DNA of 10,244 nt from an uncultured beta proteobacterium (GCA_903924715.1 CAIYCP010000720.1:1-10244); one strand, 5' to 3'. Counted from the stretch's first letter, positions 1-7,992 are shown. Translations and numbers: made by a program. The notes: a model not told the origin generated them from the letters alone.

Positions 1-123
1 GGAATGAACTTTGAGTACATGCCTGAACTCAAATGGAAATACGGTTATTTGTTGGTGGTGGGCGGTATGGGCGCAATCTGTGGCACGTTGTATTACCGTT
101 TTAGAAAGGCGAAATGGTTATGA
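1..123 (+). CDS. corA: CorA-type magnesium channel, C-terminal fragment
   Basis: Frame 1 is open from the window edge and ends in TGA at 121-123, giving 40 visible residues. They begin with Gly-Met-Asn, the signature that forms the selectivity filter of CorA Mg2+/Co2+ channels, followed by the short periplasmic loop (FEYMPELKWKYGY) typical of the family. A hydrophobic second transmembrane helix (LLVVGGMGAICGTLYY) follows, then a short basic cytoplasmic tail (RFRKAKWL). The GMN motif, MPEL loop and basic tail are exactly what the end of CorA looks like, so I am confident of the family although over 85 percent of the gene lies outside the window. The 40 bases after its stop are AT-rich and contain no obvious hairpin terminator. 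Confidence 0.93.
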   Translation, partial: GMNFEYMPELKWKYGYLLVVGGMGAICGTLYYRFRKAKWL

Positions 124-163
124 TGCTTTTTGTATAAATAAATAATATCTTTCATAGACTTAG

Positions 164-730
164 ATGAAATCCTACATAAAATATTCTCTCTGGTTGCTGG
201 CCTGGATGATAGTGAGTCTGGCCGGATTTGGCGGCGCTTCAGACTTGATTCGCCCCGCGCACGGCTCAGGTCAATTTACCCTGACGGGCAAGATCGTTCA
301 GGTGTCTGATGGCGACACCATTAATATTTTGGTTGAACAACAAACGCATCGGATTCGTCTGGCAAGTATCGATGCCCCAGAAACAGCGCACGGCAGCGCC
401 CGACCCGGGCAGCCGTATGGCGAGGCCTCGCGTAAGTATTTGGCTGAGCATGTGGCGGGCAAAACACTCACCCTGATTTGTTTTGAAAAAGATCATTATG
501 GGCGTGAGGTATGTGATATCCCCGTGGGTGATACCACGGCCAATCGCTTACAAGTTCAAGCTGGGATGGCGTGGGCCAACCAGCAAGGGGGTGGAAAATA
601 TTTACGTGACCGCTCGCTCGTTGAGATTGAAAAAAAAGCGAAACAAGAAAAGTTGGGGTTATGGGCTGAGCCTCATGCTGTTGCACCTTGGGTGTGGCGC
701 TACGACTGTTGGCAAAAACAGAAATGCTAA
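164..730 (+). CDS. Exported staphylococcal-nuclease-like (thermonuclease) protein
   Basis: This 188-residue protein carries an SNase-like fold, a family of Ca2+-dependent phosphodiesterases that cut DNA and RNA. Residues 7-23 form a hydrophobic segment after a short basic start, so it is exported by signal peptide or tethered in the membrane with the nuclease outside the cytoplasm. No lipobox is seen. The nuclease domain spans about 38-178. Counterparts of the S. aureus nuclease active site are present: D51 in DGDT, R65 in IRL, D70 and E73 in IDAPE, and R114 in YGR; all catalytic positions look intact. The tail PWVWR is common in this family, and four cysteines (106, 117, 182, 188) could form disulfides. 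There is no strong Shine-Dalgarno before the ATG at 164, but it is the only start that gives a proper signal segment. An AT-rich run at 131-148 (TATAAA, TAATAT) could hold a -10 element. The stop codon overlaps the next gene's start (724-730), implying co-translation with the peptide importer. Confidence 0.9.
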   Translation: MKSYIKYSLWLLAWMIVSLAGFGGASDLIRPAHGSGQFTLTGKIVQVSDGDTINILVEQQTHRIRLASIDAPETAHGSARPGQPYGEASRKYLAEHVAGKTLTLICFEKDHYGREVCDIPVGDTTANRLQVQAGMAWANQQGGGKYLRDRSLVEIEKKAKQEKLGLWAEPHAVAPWVWRYDCWQKQKC

Positions 731-2976
731 GGTTTGAAACATTGATTCGGCTGATCGCGGTTGGTGCGCTGTGTGTGGGCACCTTAAGCGGTTGCGGCCC
801 GCAAGGTATTGATTCGCCTATCAATAGCCCTTATGTCTCGGGCGCTGAAAATCAAAACGTGTTGTATACGGCGTTCACACAACGTTCTCCTAAGTTTTTG
901 GATCCGGCCAAATCCTATTCGACGGACGAAACCCCTTATACCTACAACATCTATGAACCGTTGTATGGCTATCATTATCTTAAGAGACCTTATGCGTTAA
1001 CGCCGCGCACGGCAGTTGCCGTGTCTGAACCAAGCTTCGTTGACCAAGCGGGCCAAGCCTTACCCGCGAGCGCCTCAGCGAAAGAGATCGCCGAAAGTAT
1101 CTACGATATTAAGCTGCGCCCAGGTATTTTGTATCAGCCCCATCCGGTCTTTGCCCGAGATCCTGACGGTCGCTTTAGCTACTGGCCAATAGAGGCTCAA
1201 ACGCTTCAAGATAAGTTTGTGATGAGTGATTTCAAGCAGACCGGCACGCGCGAACTCACAGCGTTTGATTATGTGTATGCCATCCGTCGACTGGCAAGCC
1301 CGCGTGCGGCCTCGCCGATTTTTTCAACGCTTGCTGAGCATGTTGTGGGGATGCAAGCCTACGGTAAGCGTCTGCGTGAGATTGATACAGCACTGCGTAA
1401 AGATCTGCCACCAGGCACGCGAGATTTGCCGTGGCTCGATTTGCGAGACCTTGGTTTTTCAGGTGTTGAGGCGCTGGATGAGCACACCTTGCGCATCCGC
1501 GTGAAAGGCTTGTACCCACAATTTAAATACTGGTTAGCCATGACTTTTGTGGCCCCCATCCCTTGGGAGGCTGATCGCTTCTACACACAACCGGGCATGG
1601 CCCAACGTAATCTGTCGTTAAATTATTGGCCTGTAGGCACAGGGCCTTACATGCTTGCCGAGTCTTTGCAAAATCGTCGTCACGTGTTGGTACGTAATCC
1701 TAATTTTCGAGGCGAGCCTTATCCCTGTGAAGGTGAGCCGCAAGATCGCGCAGCTGGCCTATTAGCGGATTGCGGCAAGCGCACACCCTTCATCGATAAA
1801 ATTGTTTTCAATATCGAAAAAGAAAGTATTCCCTTGCAAGGAAAATTCATGCAAGGGTATTACGACATCCCGCAAGTGGATCGTGGTGATGCTGGGGTGG
1901 CAATGCTCGTAGCTGCCGGTGATTCAATTGAAAAAGCCACGCTGTACGCTAAGCGCGGCATTCAATTACCCACGACGGTTGAAGCACAGATGCAGTACTT
2001 CGGTTTTAACTGGAAAGATCCGGTCGTCGGTTTGGGTGATACACCAGAGCAACAAGTGCGTAATCGTAAGCTGCGGCAGGCATTGAGTATTGCGTTCAAC
2101 TGGGAAGAGTACGTTGCTATTTTTCAGAATGATCAGGCGCAGGTGGCACAAGGCCCAATCCCACCCGGGATTTTGGGCTATCAGTCAGGGCCCGCAGGAA
2201 TCAATCGTGTGGTCTATGACGTCAAAGACGACAAGCCTGTGCGCAAGTCCATGGATCAGGCGCGTGCGTTATTAGCCGAGGCCGGTTACCCCAATGGTCG
2301 TGACGCGCGTACGGGCGAGCCCTTAGTGTTGCACTTTGATTCAGCTAGTGGTGTGGGTGGCTCGAGCCCCACACTCGATTGGATGCGACGTCAGTTTGCA
2401 CAACTGGGTGTGCAGTTTGACGTGCGTGCAACTGATTACAACCGTTTTCAAGAAAAGATGGCGCGCGGTGTCGCGCAAATGTATATGTGGGGTTGGGTCG
2501 CCGATTACCCCGACGCTGAAAACTTTTTGTTTTTACTTTACGGGCCAAACATTAAAGCAGAGAAGGGCGGTGAAAATGCTTCAAACTATGTCAACCCGGC
2601 TTACGATGCGTTGTTTGAAAAAATGCGCGATCTGCCTGACGGTGCTGAAAAAGAACAGGTCGTCGCGCAGATGATTCAGATTTTGCAAGAAGACGCTCCG
2701 TGGATGTTTGGTTTGTTTCCAAAATCAGGTGGGGCGTTTCAACAATGGGTCGGCAATGCCAAGCCAACACAGATGGTGCGCAACACACTGCAGTATATGA
2801 AGATTGATCCTGTGCTACGTAGTAAAAAAATTGCAGAGTGGAATTCTCCGGTTTGGTGGCCGTTGGTCTTGTTCGCGCTATTGCTTGCAGCGATTGTTTG
2901 GCCTGCTTGGCGTGCGATACGCCGTCAAGATCGACAAACTGCCTTTGGTGATGTGGCTAAAGAGGGGGCGCGATGA
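724..2976 (+). CDS. Peptide-type ABC importer substrate-binding lipoprotein with C-terminal membrane helix
   Basis: From ATG 724 this is a 750-residue SBP_bac_5 family protein (DppA/OppA/YejA class), the periplasmic receptor of a peptide or related ABC importer. It begins with a lipoprotein signal: basic/hydrophobic residues 3-21 and lipobox L-S-G-C with acylated C24. A TTG at 688 extends the frame by 12 residues, but ATG 724 places the signal peptide properly, so I prefer it. The ATG overlaps the nuclease stop (ATGCTAA) and has only a weak ribosome site, suggesting translational coupling. Typical family features include the early FLDPAKSY segment, the VGTGPY motif, NPNFRGE and the RQALSIAFN region. 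The protein is 150-250 residues longer than usual, with extra sequence around residues 110-260. Cysteines 335 and 350 flank a short loop and may form a disulfide. Residues 711-729 form a Trp-rich transmembrane helix followed by a basic tail (RAIRRQDRQ), unusual for this class. Two Pro-Pro-Gly motifs occur at 229 and 480. Substrate is unknown; peptide is inferred from the family. Confidence 0.88.
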   Translation: MLRFETLIRLIAVGALCVGTLSGCGPQGIDSPINSPYVSGAENQNVLYTAFTQRSPKFLDPAKSYSTDETPYTYNIYEPLYGYHYLKRPYALTPRTAVAVSEPSFVDQAGQALPASASAKEIAESIYDIKLRPGILYQPHPVFARDPDGRFSYWPIEAQTLQDKFVMSDFKQTGTRELTAFDYVYAIRRLASPRAASPIFSTLAEHVVGMQAYGKRLREIDTALRKDLPPGTRDLPWLDLRDLGFSGVEALDEHTLRIRVKGLYPQFKYWLAMTFVAPIPWEADRFYTQPGMAQRNLSLNYWPVGTGPYMLAESLQNRRHVLVRNPNFRGEPYPCEGEPQDRAAGLLADCGKRTPFIDKIVFNIEKESIPLQGKFMQGYYDIPQVDRGDAGVAMLVAAGDSIEKATLYAKRGIQLPTTVEAQMQYFGFNWKDPVVGLGDTPEQQVRNRKLRQALSIAFNWEEYVAIFQNDQAQVAQGPIPPGILGYQSGPAGINRVVYDVKDDKPVRKSMDQARALLAEAGYPNGRDARTGEPLVLHFDSASGVGGSSPTLDWMRRQFAQLGVQFDVRATDYNRFQEKMARGVAQMYMWGWVADYPDAENFLFLLYGPNIKAEKGGENASNYVNPAYDALFEKMRDLPDGAEKEQVVAQMIQILQEDAPWMFGLFPKSGGAFQQWVGNAKPTQMVRNTLQYMKIDPVLRSKKIAEWNSPVWWPLVLFALLLAAIVWPAWRAIRRQDRQTAFGDVAKEGAR
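2961..2968 (+). promoter_or_regulatory. Strong ribosome binding site for the DppB-type permease
   Basis: The purine block AGAGGGGG lies inside the last codons of the binding-protein gene, with its AGAGG core 7 bases from the ATG at 2973. It fixes the permease start at the ATGA overlap, and is much stronger than the sites before the binding protein (724) and the fusion protein (3956). Confidence 0.7.
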
Positions 2977-3950
2977 TTGGCTATATTGTGCGACGTTTGC
3001 TTTACGGCGTATTGATTCTATTAGGCGTCAACCTGTTTACGTTCATTTTGTTTTTTGCAGTCAATACGCCCGATGATATGGCGCGCTTAGCGATCGGTGG
3101 GCAGCGCGTGAGTGCGGATGCTGTCGAAAAATGGAAAGTAGAGCGCGGGTACGATAAGCCGCTTTTTTTGAATACCCAAAAAGAGGGCGTCAAAAAATAT
3201 ACCGATACGATTTTTTATCAGCGTTCAGTGCCTTTGCTAACGTTTGATTTTGGCGCTTCTGATGAAGGGCGCGACATTGGTCGCGAAATCAAAGCACGTA
3301 TGTGGCCGAGTTTGGCGCTGGCGGTGCCGACTTTTGTGTTGGGCCTGGCAATCAGTATCGCTTTTTCGCTTGTACTTGTTTTTTTCAGAACGACCGCACT
3401 AGATTTTTGGGGCGTGGTGTTGTGCGTGGTGATGCTATCCATTTCGAGTTTGTTTTATATCATTGCGGGGCAATGGTTATTTTCAAAAATCTTGCGGCTC
3501 GTGCCGTACTCAGGGTTTGCGGGTGGTTGGGATACGCTTAAATTTTTAGCCCTGCCTATTGTGGTGGCCATCATTGCCGGTCTGGGTTCTGAAGCACGGT
3601 TTTTGCGCAGTTTATTTTTAGAAGAAGTTGGTAAAGATTACGTACGCACTGCACGCGCGAAGGGCTTAAGTGAGCGGGTCGTGTTGTTTAAACACGTGTT
3701 GCGTAATGCACTGCTGCCCATCTTGACGGGTGCGGTGGCCTCGCTGCCCTTATTGTTTATGGGCAGCTTGATTGCCGAATCATTTTTCGGGATTCCAGGC
3801 TTGGGCAGCTATACCCTCGATGCGCTCAGTGGTCAGGATTTTTCAATTGTCCGTGCCATGGTGTTTTTGGGTTCATCTCTTTACATCGTCGGCTTGATCA
3901 TGGCTGATATCTCGTACACGCTCGCCGATCCGCGCGTGCGCTTCGAGTAA
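2973..3950 (+). CDS. Peptide-type ABC importer inner-membrane permease (DppB/OppB/YejB type)
   Basis: This 325-residue protein is the first of two permease subunits of the importer. The start MIGYIVRRLLYG is the classic beginning of the DppB/OppB/YejB family, with a first helix at about 10-31. A periplasmic segment (32-110) follows, then five further hydrophobic segments near 112-136, 145-170, 190-206, 251-272 and 292-312. The cytoplasmic EAA loop that docks on the ATPase lies at about 221-250 (DYVRTARAKG ending NALLPI), with the conserved glycine G231 and the terminal LP pair. The C-terminus YTLADPRVRFE is also typical of the family. The ATG overlaps the previous stop as ATGA and is preceded by a strong Shine-Dalgarno (AGAGG at 2961-2965). 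It must pair with the permease domain of the next gene to make the translocation pore. Confidence 0.93.
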   Translation: MIGYIVRRLLYGVLILLGVNLFTFILFFAVNTPDDMARLAIGGQRVSADAVEKWKVERGYDKPLFLNTQKEGVKKYTDTIFYQRSVPLLTFDFGASDEGRDIGREIKARMWPSLALAVPTFVLGLAISIAFSLVLVFFRTTALDFWGVVLCVVMLSISSLFYIIAGQWLFSKILRLVPYSGFAGGWDTLKFLALPIVVAIIAGLGSEARFLRSLFLEEVGKDYVRTARAKGLSERVVLFKHVLRNALLPILTGAVASLPLLFMGSLIAESFFGIPGLGSYTLDALSGQDFSIVRAMVFLGSSLYIVGLIMADISYTLADPRVRFE

Positions 3951-3955
3951 CCGCC

Positions 3956-6900
3956 ATGCCAAAGATCATTTTCCTCTGGACAGATATCGCGCTCTTTGCC
4001 TTGCTATTTACGGTATTGGGCTATGCCTGGCATGTGTCGCGTTCGCACGCACTGCGTGCCACCTGGGCAAGGGTTGCACGTAATACACCCGCGATGTGTT
4101 CGGCCGTTGTGTTGTTGGTGTTGATTGCGATTGGTTTGCTTGATTCGTTGCACTATCAGCCCCTATTGCCACCGGTGGCGGGTGCGCCGGCGAGTGCGGC
4201 GCCGATTTATGCCCCTAAAGTGGTGTCGGTACTCGATGCCTTACTTGAAGACACCGCGTTTGCGCGCCCTGAAAAAACGTATTCAGCGCCGTTGGCGTGG
4301 TTGCAATTTACAAAAGAGTCAATTTTGCAAGATGGGGGCGAGCCTCGCCGTGATTTTCCGCGTTTGCGCTTTGGCGGTAAACATCTCACGGCACCTGATG
4401 AACAGTGGCGGGCAGATGTCTTCAAGCGCCTGGCGTTCGGCATGGCAGCTGGGGCACTAGCGGCGTGTTTGATTGCTGCCTTAGCCCTGAGTTTGATTGG
4501 ACGCGGTCAATCAAGGCGCATGATTGCACAGCAAATCTGGCACGGCGAAACCGAAATCCCCTGGCGAGCAGTCTTGATCACTGCGGCCGTGCTCTGTCTG
4601 CTGTTTGGTGCGGTGTTTGGTTTGGCGTCTGGCTATCACGTTCTGGGCACTGATCGCACCGGTAACGATGTGCTATGGCAAGCCTTAAAAAGTATTCGTA
4701 CGGCCTGGGTGATTGGTAGCTTAGCTACGGTGGCTATGTTGCCTCCTGCGCTTATTTTTGGAATTTCGGCAGGCTATTTCAAAGGTTGGATCGACGATGT
4801 GATTCAGTATGTGTACACAACGCTCACGTCGATCCCGGGTGTGCTGTTAATTGGTGCCTGTGTGTTGATGATGCAGGTCTATATCGATACGCATCCAGGT
4901 ATGTTCCCAACCTCGGCACAGCGTGCTGATTTACGTTTGTTTTTACTCTGCATGATTTTGGGTTTAACCGGCTGGGCGGGCTTGTGTCGCTTATTGCGTG
5001 CCGAAGCCCTCAAACTACGAGAGCTTGAATATGTGCAGGCTGCGCGCGCGTTTGGGATTTCGCACGCACGCATTATGGCGCGCCATCTGTTGCCGAATGT
5101 CATGCACATTGTGCTGATCACTGTGGTGCTGCAGTTCTCTGGGTTGGTGCTCTATGAAGCGGTGTTGTCTTATTTGGGGATCGGTGTTGATCCCAGTATG
5201 AACTCGTTTGGCTCGATGATCGAGAAGGCGCGCCTAGAGATGTCGCGCGATCCGATGATCTGGTGGAACCTGCTCACGGCCTTTTTATTTATGTTGGCAC
5301 TCGTGTTATCGGCCAACTTGTTTTCTGACGCAGTACGTGATGCCTTTGATCCTAGAACGCGTGCATTTAGACCAAAGCGCTTTAAGCTCGGTACGCTTGG
5401 CGCCAAGCTCGGTGGGTTGGCAGGCGAGGATCGACCTGCAGTGGATGCTTCAGGAAAGGTATCTCAAGATACTGCCGTACTGAAAGTTTCTAATCTAGAT
5501 ATTGCGATCGATGCCGACGAACAAATTCGGTATGCCGTGAAAGCACTGGCGCTCACGGTGCAGCGTGGTGAGACCTTCGCGTTGGTCGGGGAATCAGGTT
5601 CGGGTAAAAGCATGACCGCAATGGCGTTGATGCGTTTACTGCCTGAAGCCCTGCGCGTCGTGCGCGGTCAGGTCGAGCTTGACGGCGTTGACTTAACGCG
5701 TTTGTCTGAGGCTTCGATGCGCTCGGTGCGAGGCGCGCGTGCGGGGATGATTTTTCAAGAGCCCGGCACCAGTTTGAATCCAGTGATGCGAATCTCTGAA
5801 CAAATCCTCGAGCCGATTGAACGGCATACCGCGTTGCGCGGCGCTCAAGCCCGCGAGCGTGCCGTACAGTGGCTAGGACGTGTCGGGATCCCAGACCCCG
5901 AGGTACGCATCGATGATTACCCGTTCCAGTTCTCTGGCGGGCAAAAACAGAGAATCATGATTGCGGTTGCGCTGGCGGCCGAACCTGAGCTGCTGATCGC
6001 TGATGAACCCACGACCGCACTGGATGTGACGGTGCAAGCGCAGGTACTAGCCTTACTGGCGGACATCCAAAAAGAAATGGGGATGGCGGTATTGCTCATT
6101 ACGCATGATTTAGCGGTGGTGCGTCATGTCGCCAATACCGTCGCGCTGATGCGTCACGGAGAAATCGTTGAAACTGCGCCGGCAGAGCAATTCTTTGCTG
6201 CGCCCAAGCACCCGTACGCGCGCGAACTGTTTGAAGCGATCCCGACGTTTGCCAAACGCGGCCGGGCGCTCTCGCCACAAGGGCAAAAATTAGAGCTGCA
6301 GTCTAACGCCCCTCTAGTGGCTGATCAAAGTAATGTGGTCTTGGCTGTTGAGCAGCTACAGGTGCATTACCCAATTCGGAAAGGCTTGCTGCGCAGAGTC
6401 GTGGCGTATAACAAGGTGGTTCAGGGCGTCTCTTTCAAGCTGCATGCCAACGAAACCTTGGCGCTGGTGGGTGGCTCGGGCTGCGGTAAAACGACCATTG
6501 CCAAGACTTTGCTCAGGCTGCTGGATGGCAGTGCGGTGATCAGTGGGCGTGCGGCCATCGAGCATTACGATATTTTGCATGCGAAGGGTGCAGACCTGAG
6601 TGCCTTGCGTGGGCAGGTGCAAATTGTGTTTCAAGACCCGTTCGCTTCGCTCGATCCGCGGATGCGTGTGGGAGAAATTTTGCATGAAGGAATTGCTGCG
6701 CTTCGACCTGAATGGTCGCTCACCGAGCAGCATCGGCGTGTTGCGGATCTGCTTGAACGCGTCGGCTTGCCAGCCAACTCCGTGCTGCGCTATCCGCATG
6801 AGTTTTCTGGTGGACAGCGTCAGCGCATTGCGATTGCACGCGCGTTAGCCGTTGAGCCTAAGATTCTCATTTTGGATGAGCCCACCTCGGCACTTGATGT

Positions 6901-7156
6901 CTCAGTTCAGGCTCAAATCTTAGATTTACTCAAAGAGCTTCAGCGACAAACCGGGATGGCCTACCTCTTTATCACCCATAACTTTGGCGTTGTCGAATAT
7001 TTTGCCGATCGCGTCGCGGTGATGGAGGGTGGTCAGATCGTGGAATTGGGGACGACCGAACAGGTGTTGCAGGCGCCTCAACACGCTGTGACCCAAGAGC
7101 TTTTGGCTGCGGTGCCTCGCTTAGAGTTTGGTGCTGCGGCCTCCGGTATACTTTGA
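3956..7156 (+). CDS. Fused ABC importer subunit: DppC/YejE-type permease plus two ATPase domains
   Basis: This 1066-residue protein joins three subunits that are usually separate. Residues 1-460 are a DppC/OppC/YejE permease, with N-terminal helices at about 7-25 and 44-62, hydrophobic segments near 160-182, 204-222, 248-270, 286-306, 326-345, 381-410 and 435-455, the conserved LGTDRTGND segment (230-238), and an EAA loop at about 358-376. A linker of roughly 465-505 leads to ATPase domain 1: Walker A GESGSGKS (545-552), Q-loop Q601, signature FSGGQ (659-663), Walker B ending D683-E684, switch H717. Domain 2 follows from about 785: Walker A GGSGCGKT (839-846), Q893, FSGGQ (950-954), D974-E975, H1008. 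Both ATPase sites look complete. The C-terminal ends of each domain (KHPYARELFEA; QHAVTQELLAAVP) match the oligopeptide ATPase tail. The ATG is 5 bases after the previous stop. The reading frame is continuous, with no sign of frameshift, so the fusion is real in this sequence. The double ATPase part resembles YejF or DppD plus DppF. Confidence 0.93.
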   Translation: MPKIIFLWTDIALFALLFTVLGYAWHVSRSHALRATWARVARNTPAMCSAVVLLVLIAIGLLDSLHYQPLLPPVAGAPASAAPIYAPKVVSVLDALLEDTAFARPEKTYSAPLAWLQFTKESILQDGGEPRRDFPRLRFGGKHLTAPDEQWRADVFKRLAFGMAAGALAACLIAALALSLIGRGQSRRMIAQQIWHGETEIPWRAVLITAAVLCLLFGAVFGLASGYHVLGTDRTGNDVLWQALKSIRTAWVIGSLATVAMLPPALIFGISAGYFKGWIDDVIQYVYTTLTSIPGVLLIGACVLMMQVYIDTHPGMFPTSAQRADLRLFLLCMILGLTGWAGLCRLLRAEALKLRELEYVQAARAFGISHARIMARHLLPNVMHIVLITVVLQFSGLVLYEAVLSYLGIGVDPSMNSFGSMIEKARLEMSRDPMIWWNLLTAFLFMLALVLSANLFSDAVRDAFDPRTRAFRPKRFKLGTLGAKLGGLAGEDRPAVDASGKVSQDTAVLKVSNLDIAIDADEQIRYAVKALALTVQRGETFALVGESGSGKSMTAMALMRLLPEALRVVRGQVELDGVDLTRLSEASMRSVRGARAGMIFQEPGTSLNPVMRISEQILEPIERHTALRGAQARERAVQWLGRVGIPDPEVRIDDYPFQFSGGQKQRIMIAVALAAEPELLIADEPTTALDVTVQAQVLALLADIQKEMGMAVLLITHDLAVVRHVANTVALMRHGEIVETAPAEQFFAAPKHPYARELFEAIPTFAKRGRALSPQGQKLELQSNAPLVADQSNVVLAVEQLQVHYPIRKGLLRRVVAYNKVVQGVSFKLHANETLALVGGSGCGKTTIAKTLLRLLDGSAVISGRAAIEHYDILHAKGADLSALRGQVQIVFQDPFASLDPRMRVGEILHEGIAALRPEWSLTEQHRRVADLLERVGLPANSVLRYPHEFSGGQRQRIAIARALAVEPKILILDEPTSALDVSVQAQILDLLKELQRQTGMAYLFITHNFGVVEYFADRVAVMEGGQIVELGTTEQVLQAPQHAVTQELLAAVPRLEFGAAASGIL

Positions 7157-7167
7157 GTATTGAATTG

Positions 7168-7183
7168 TGGGGATTTAGCCCCA
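7168..7183 (+). other. Small hairpin just before the DUF1178 ribosome site
   Basis: TGGGG (7168-7172) and CCCCA (7179-7183) are perfect complements around the six-base loop ATTTAG. The stem is only 5 bp and there is no following T run, so it is not a convincing terminator. It sits directly upstream of the AAGG ribosome site (7187-7190) of the next gene and could affect mRNA stability or translation at the operon boundary. Confidence 0.3.
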
Positions 7184-7193
7184 AATAAGGCTC

Positions 7194-7697
7194 ATGGGAC
7201 TCAAAGTTTTCGATCTTGAGTGTGGTAATCGCCATCTCTTTGAGGGCTGGTTCAGCTCGCACGAAGATTACGATTCGCAACAGGCACGTGGCTTTATTAG
7301 CTGTCCGCTCTGTCAAAACGACAAAATCGAGAAGCGCCTCTCGGCGCCTCGACTGAACGTCGGGCATTTTGAGCAACCGCGCCTTGAAACAAACGCTTCT
7401 GCAGACGCAGCTGCAGCAGCTCAAGAAACCTCACGTAGCGTCATGGCCGCGAACCCTGAGGCGGCGCAACTCATGCAGATGCAGGCCGCCGTGCTGCAGC
7501 AAATGCGTGAGTTCGTGCGCAAAACAGAAAATGTTGGCGATCGCTTCGCCGATGAGGCGCGCCGTATTCACGAAGGCGAATCCGACGAACGCCCAATTCG
7601 CGGCACGGCCACACGTGAAGAACGCGAGGCTTTAGTCGAAGAAGGCATTGCCGTCGTTGCCTTGCCAGATTTCTTGGACACTGATCGCCTGCAGTGA
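7194..7697 (+). CDS. DUF1178 family protein, putative zinc-ribbon
   Basis: This 167-residue cytoplasmic protein belongs to the DUF1178 family, whose function is unknown. The N-terminus is characteristic: KVFDLECGNRH, then FEGWFSSHEDYDSQ, then a CPLC pair and the KRLSAPRLN segment. C10 (possibly with H14) and C37/C40 are spaced like a metal-binding zinc ribbon; metal binding is inferred. The middle (about 65-110) is Ala/Gln rich and probably helical. The C-terminal half contains the conserved stretch VGDRFADEARRIHEGE and a final part reading EALVEEGIAVVALP, both typical of the family. The ATG at 7194 has an AAGG ribosome site 3 bases upstream, slightly close but acceptable. It starts 37 bases after the importer ATPase gene and may be read through from it, although its job is probably separate. 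The next gene, 40 bases downstream, is also a small cysteine protein. Confidence 0.88.
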   Translation: MGLKVFDLECGNRHLFEGWFSSHEDYDSQQARGFISCPLCQNDKIEKRLSAPRLNVGHFEQPRLETNASADAAAAAQETSRSVMAANPEAAQLMQMQAAVLQQMREFVRKTENVGDRFADEARRIHEGESDERPIRGTATREEREALVEEGIAVVALPDFLDTDRLQ

Positions 7698-7737
7698 GCC
7701 AGCGAATTGTCATTCAGTTTTTGTTGCAGGTGCGAAG

Positions 7738-7992
7738 ATGAACTGCCGTCCCGCTTGCGGTGCCTGCTGTATCGCTCCCTCTATTACCAGTCCGATCCCA
7801 GGGATGCCCCTAGGCAAGCCTGCGGGCGTGCGTTGCGTGCAGCTGTTGCCGGATAATCGCTGTGCAATCTTTGGCCAGCCAGAGCGCCCGGCCTTTTGCG
7901 CAGGCTTGCGGCCTTCGCCAGAGATGTGTGGATCGGATCGTGAATACGCCTTAACCTGGCTGGCAGACCTTGAGCGGCAGACAGGGAGCTAA
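7738..7992 (+). CDS. yeiW: YeiW-type (UPF0153/YkgJ-like) cysteine-cluster protein
   Basis: From ATG 7738 this is an 84-residue protein, the usual size of E. coli YeiW, and it has the family's opening NCRPACGACCIAPSI and the block SPIPGMPLGKPAGVRC. Eight cysteines (3, 7, 10, 11, 33, 42, 54, 64) suggest a bound zinc ion or iron-sulfur cluster; this is an inference from the YkgJ-like family, whose biochemical role is not established. The frame is open upstream to an ATG at 7648, but those extra 30 codons overlap the DUF1178 gene and do not resemble the family, while AGG at 7728-7730 lies 7 bases before ATG 7738. The gene ends in TAA 48 bases before a strong hairpin terminator. It probably shares a transcript with the DUF1178 gene. 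Confidence 0.88.
   Translation: MNCRPACGACCIAPSITSPIPGMPLGKPAGVRCVQLLPDNRCAIFGQPERPAFCAGLRPSPEMCGSDREYALTWLADLERQTGS

Noticed and set aside
688..723. Upstream TTG (688) or GTG (694) start for the substrate-binding protein
   Set aside because: It would lengthen the signal peptide n-region by 10-12 residues; ATG 724 gives a standard lipoprotein signal and a stop/start overlap.
468..824. Minus-strand open frame of 118 codons over the nuclease end and receptor start
   Set aside because: Opposite two clear coding regions joined by a coupled stop/start, with no recognisable motif.
6356..6799. Minus-strand open frame of 147 codons inside the second ATPase domain
   Set aside because: The plus-strand frame here holds intact Walker A and Q-loop motifs; the antisense product has no recognisable domain.
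6972..7424. Minus-strand open frame of 150 codons across the ATPase end and the DUF1178 start
   Set aside because: It lies opposite two well-supported genes, resembles no family and crosses the intergenic gap; it is a shadow of the plus-strand codon pattern.
7648..7737. N-terminal extension of YeiW from ATG 7648
   Set aside because: The added 30 codons overlap the DUF1178 gene in another frame, are absent from the 84-residue family size, and ATG 7738 has its own ribosome site.
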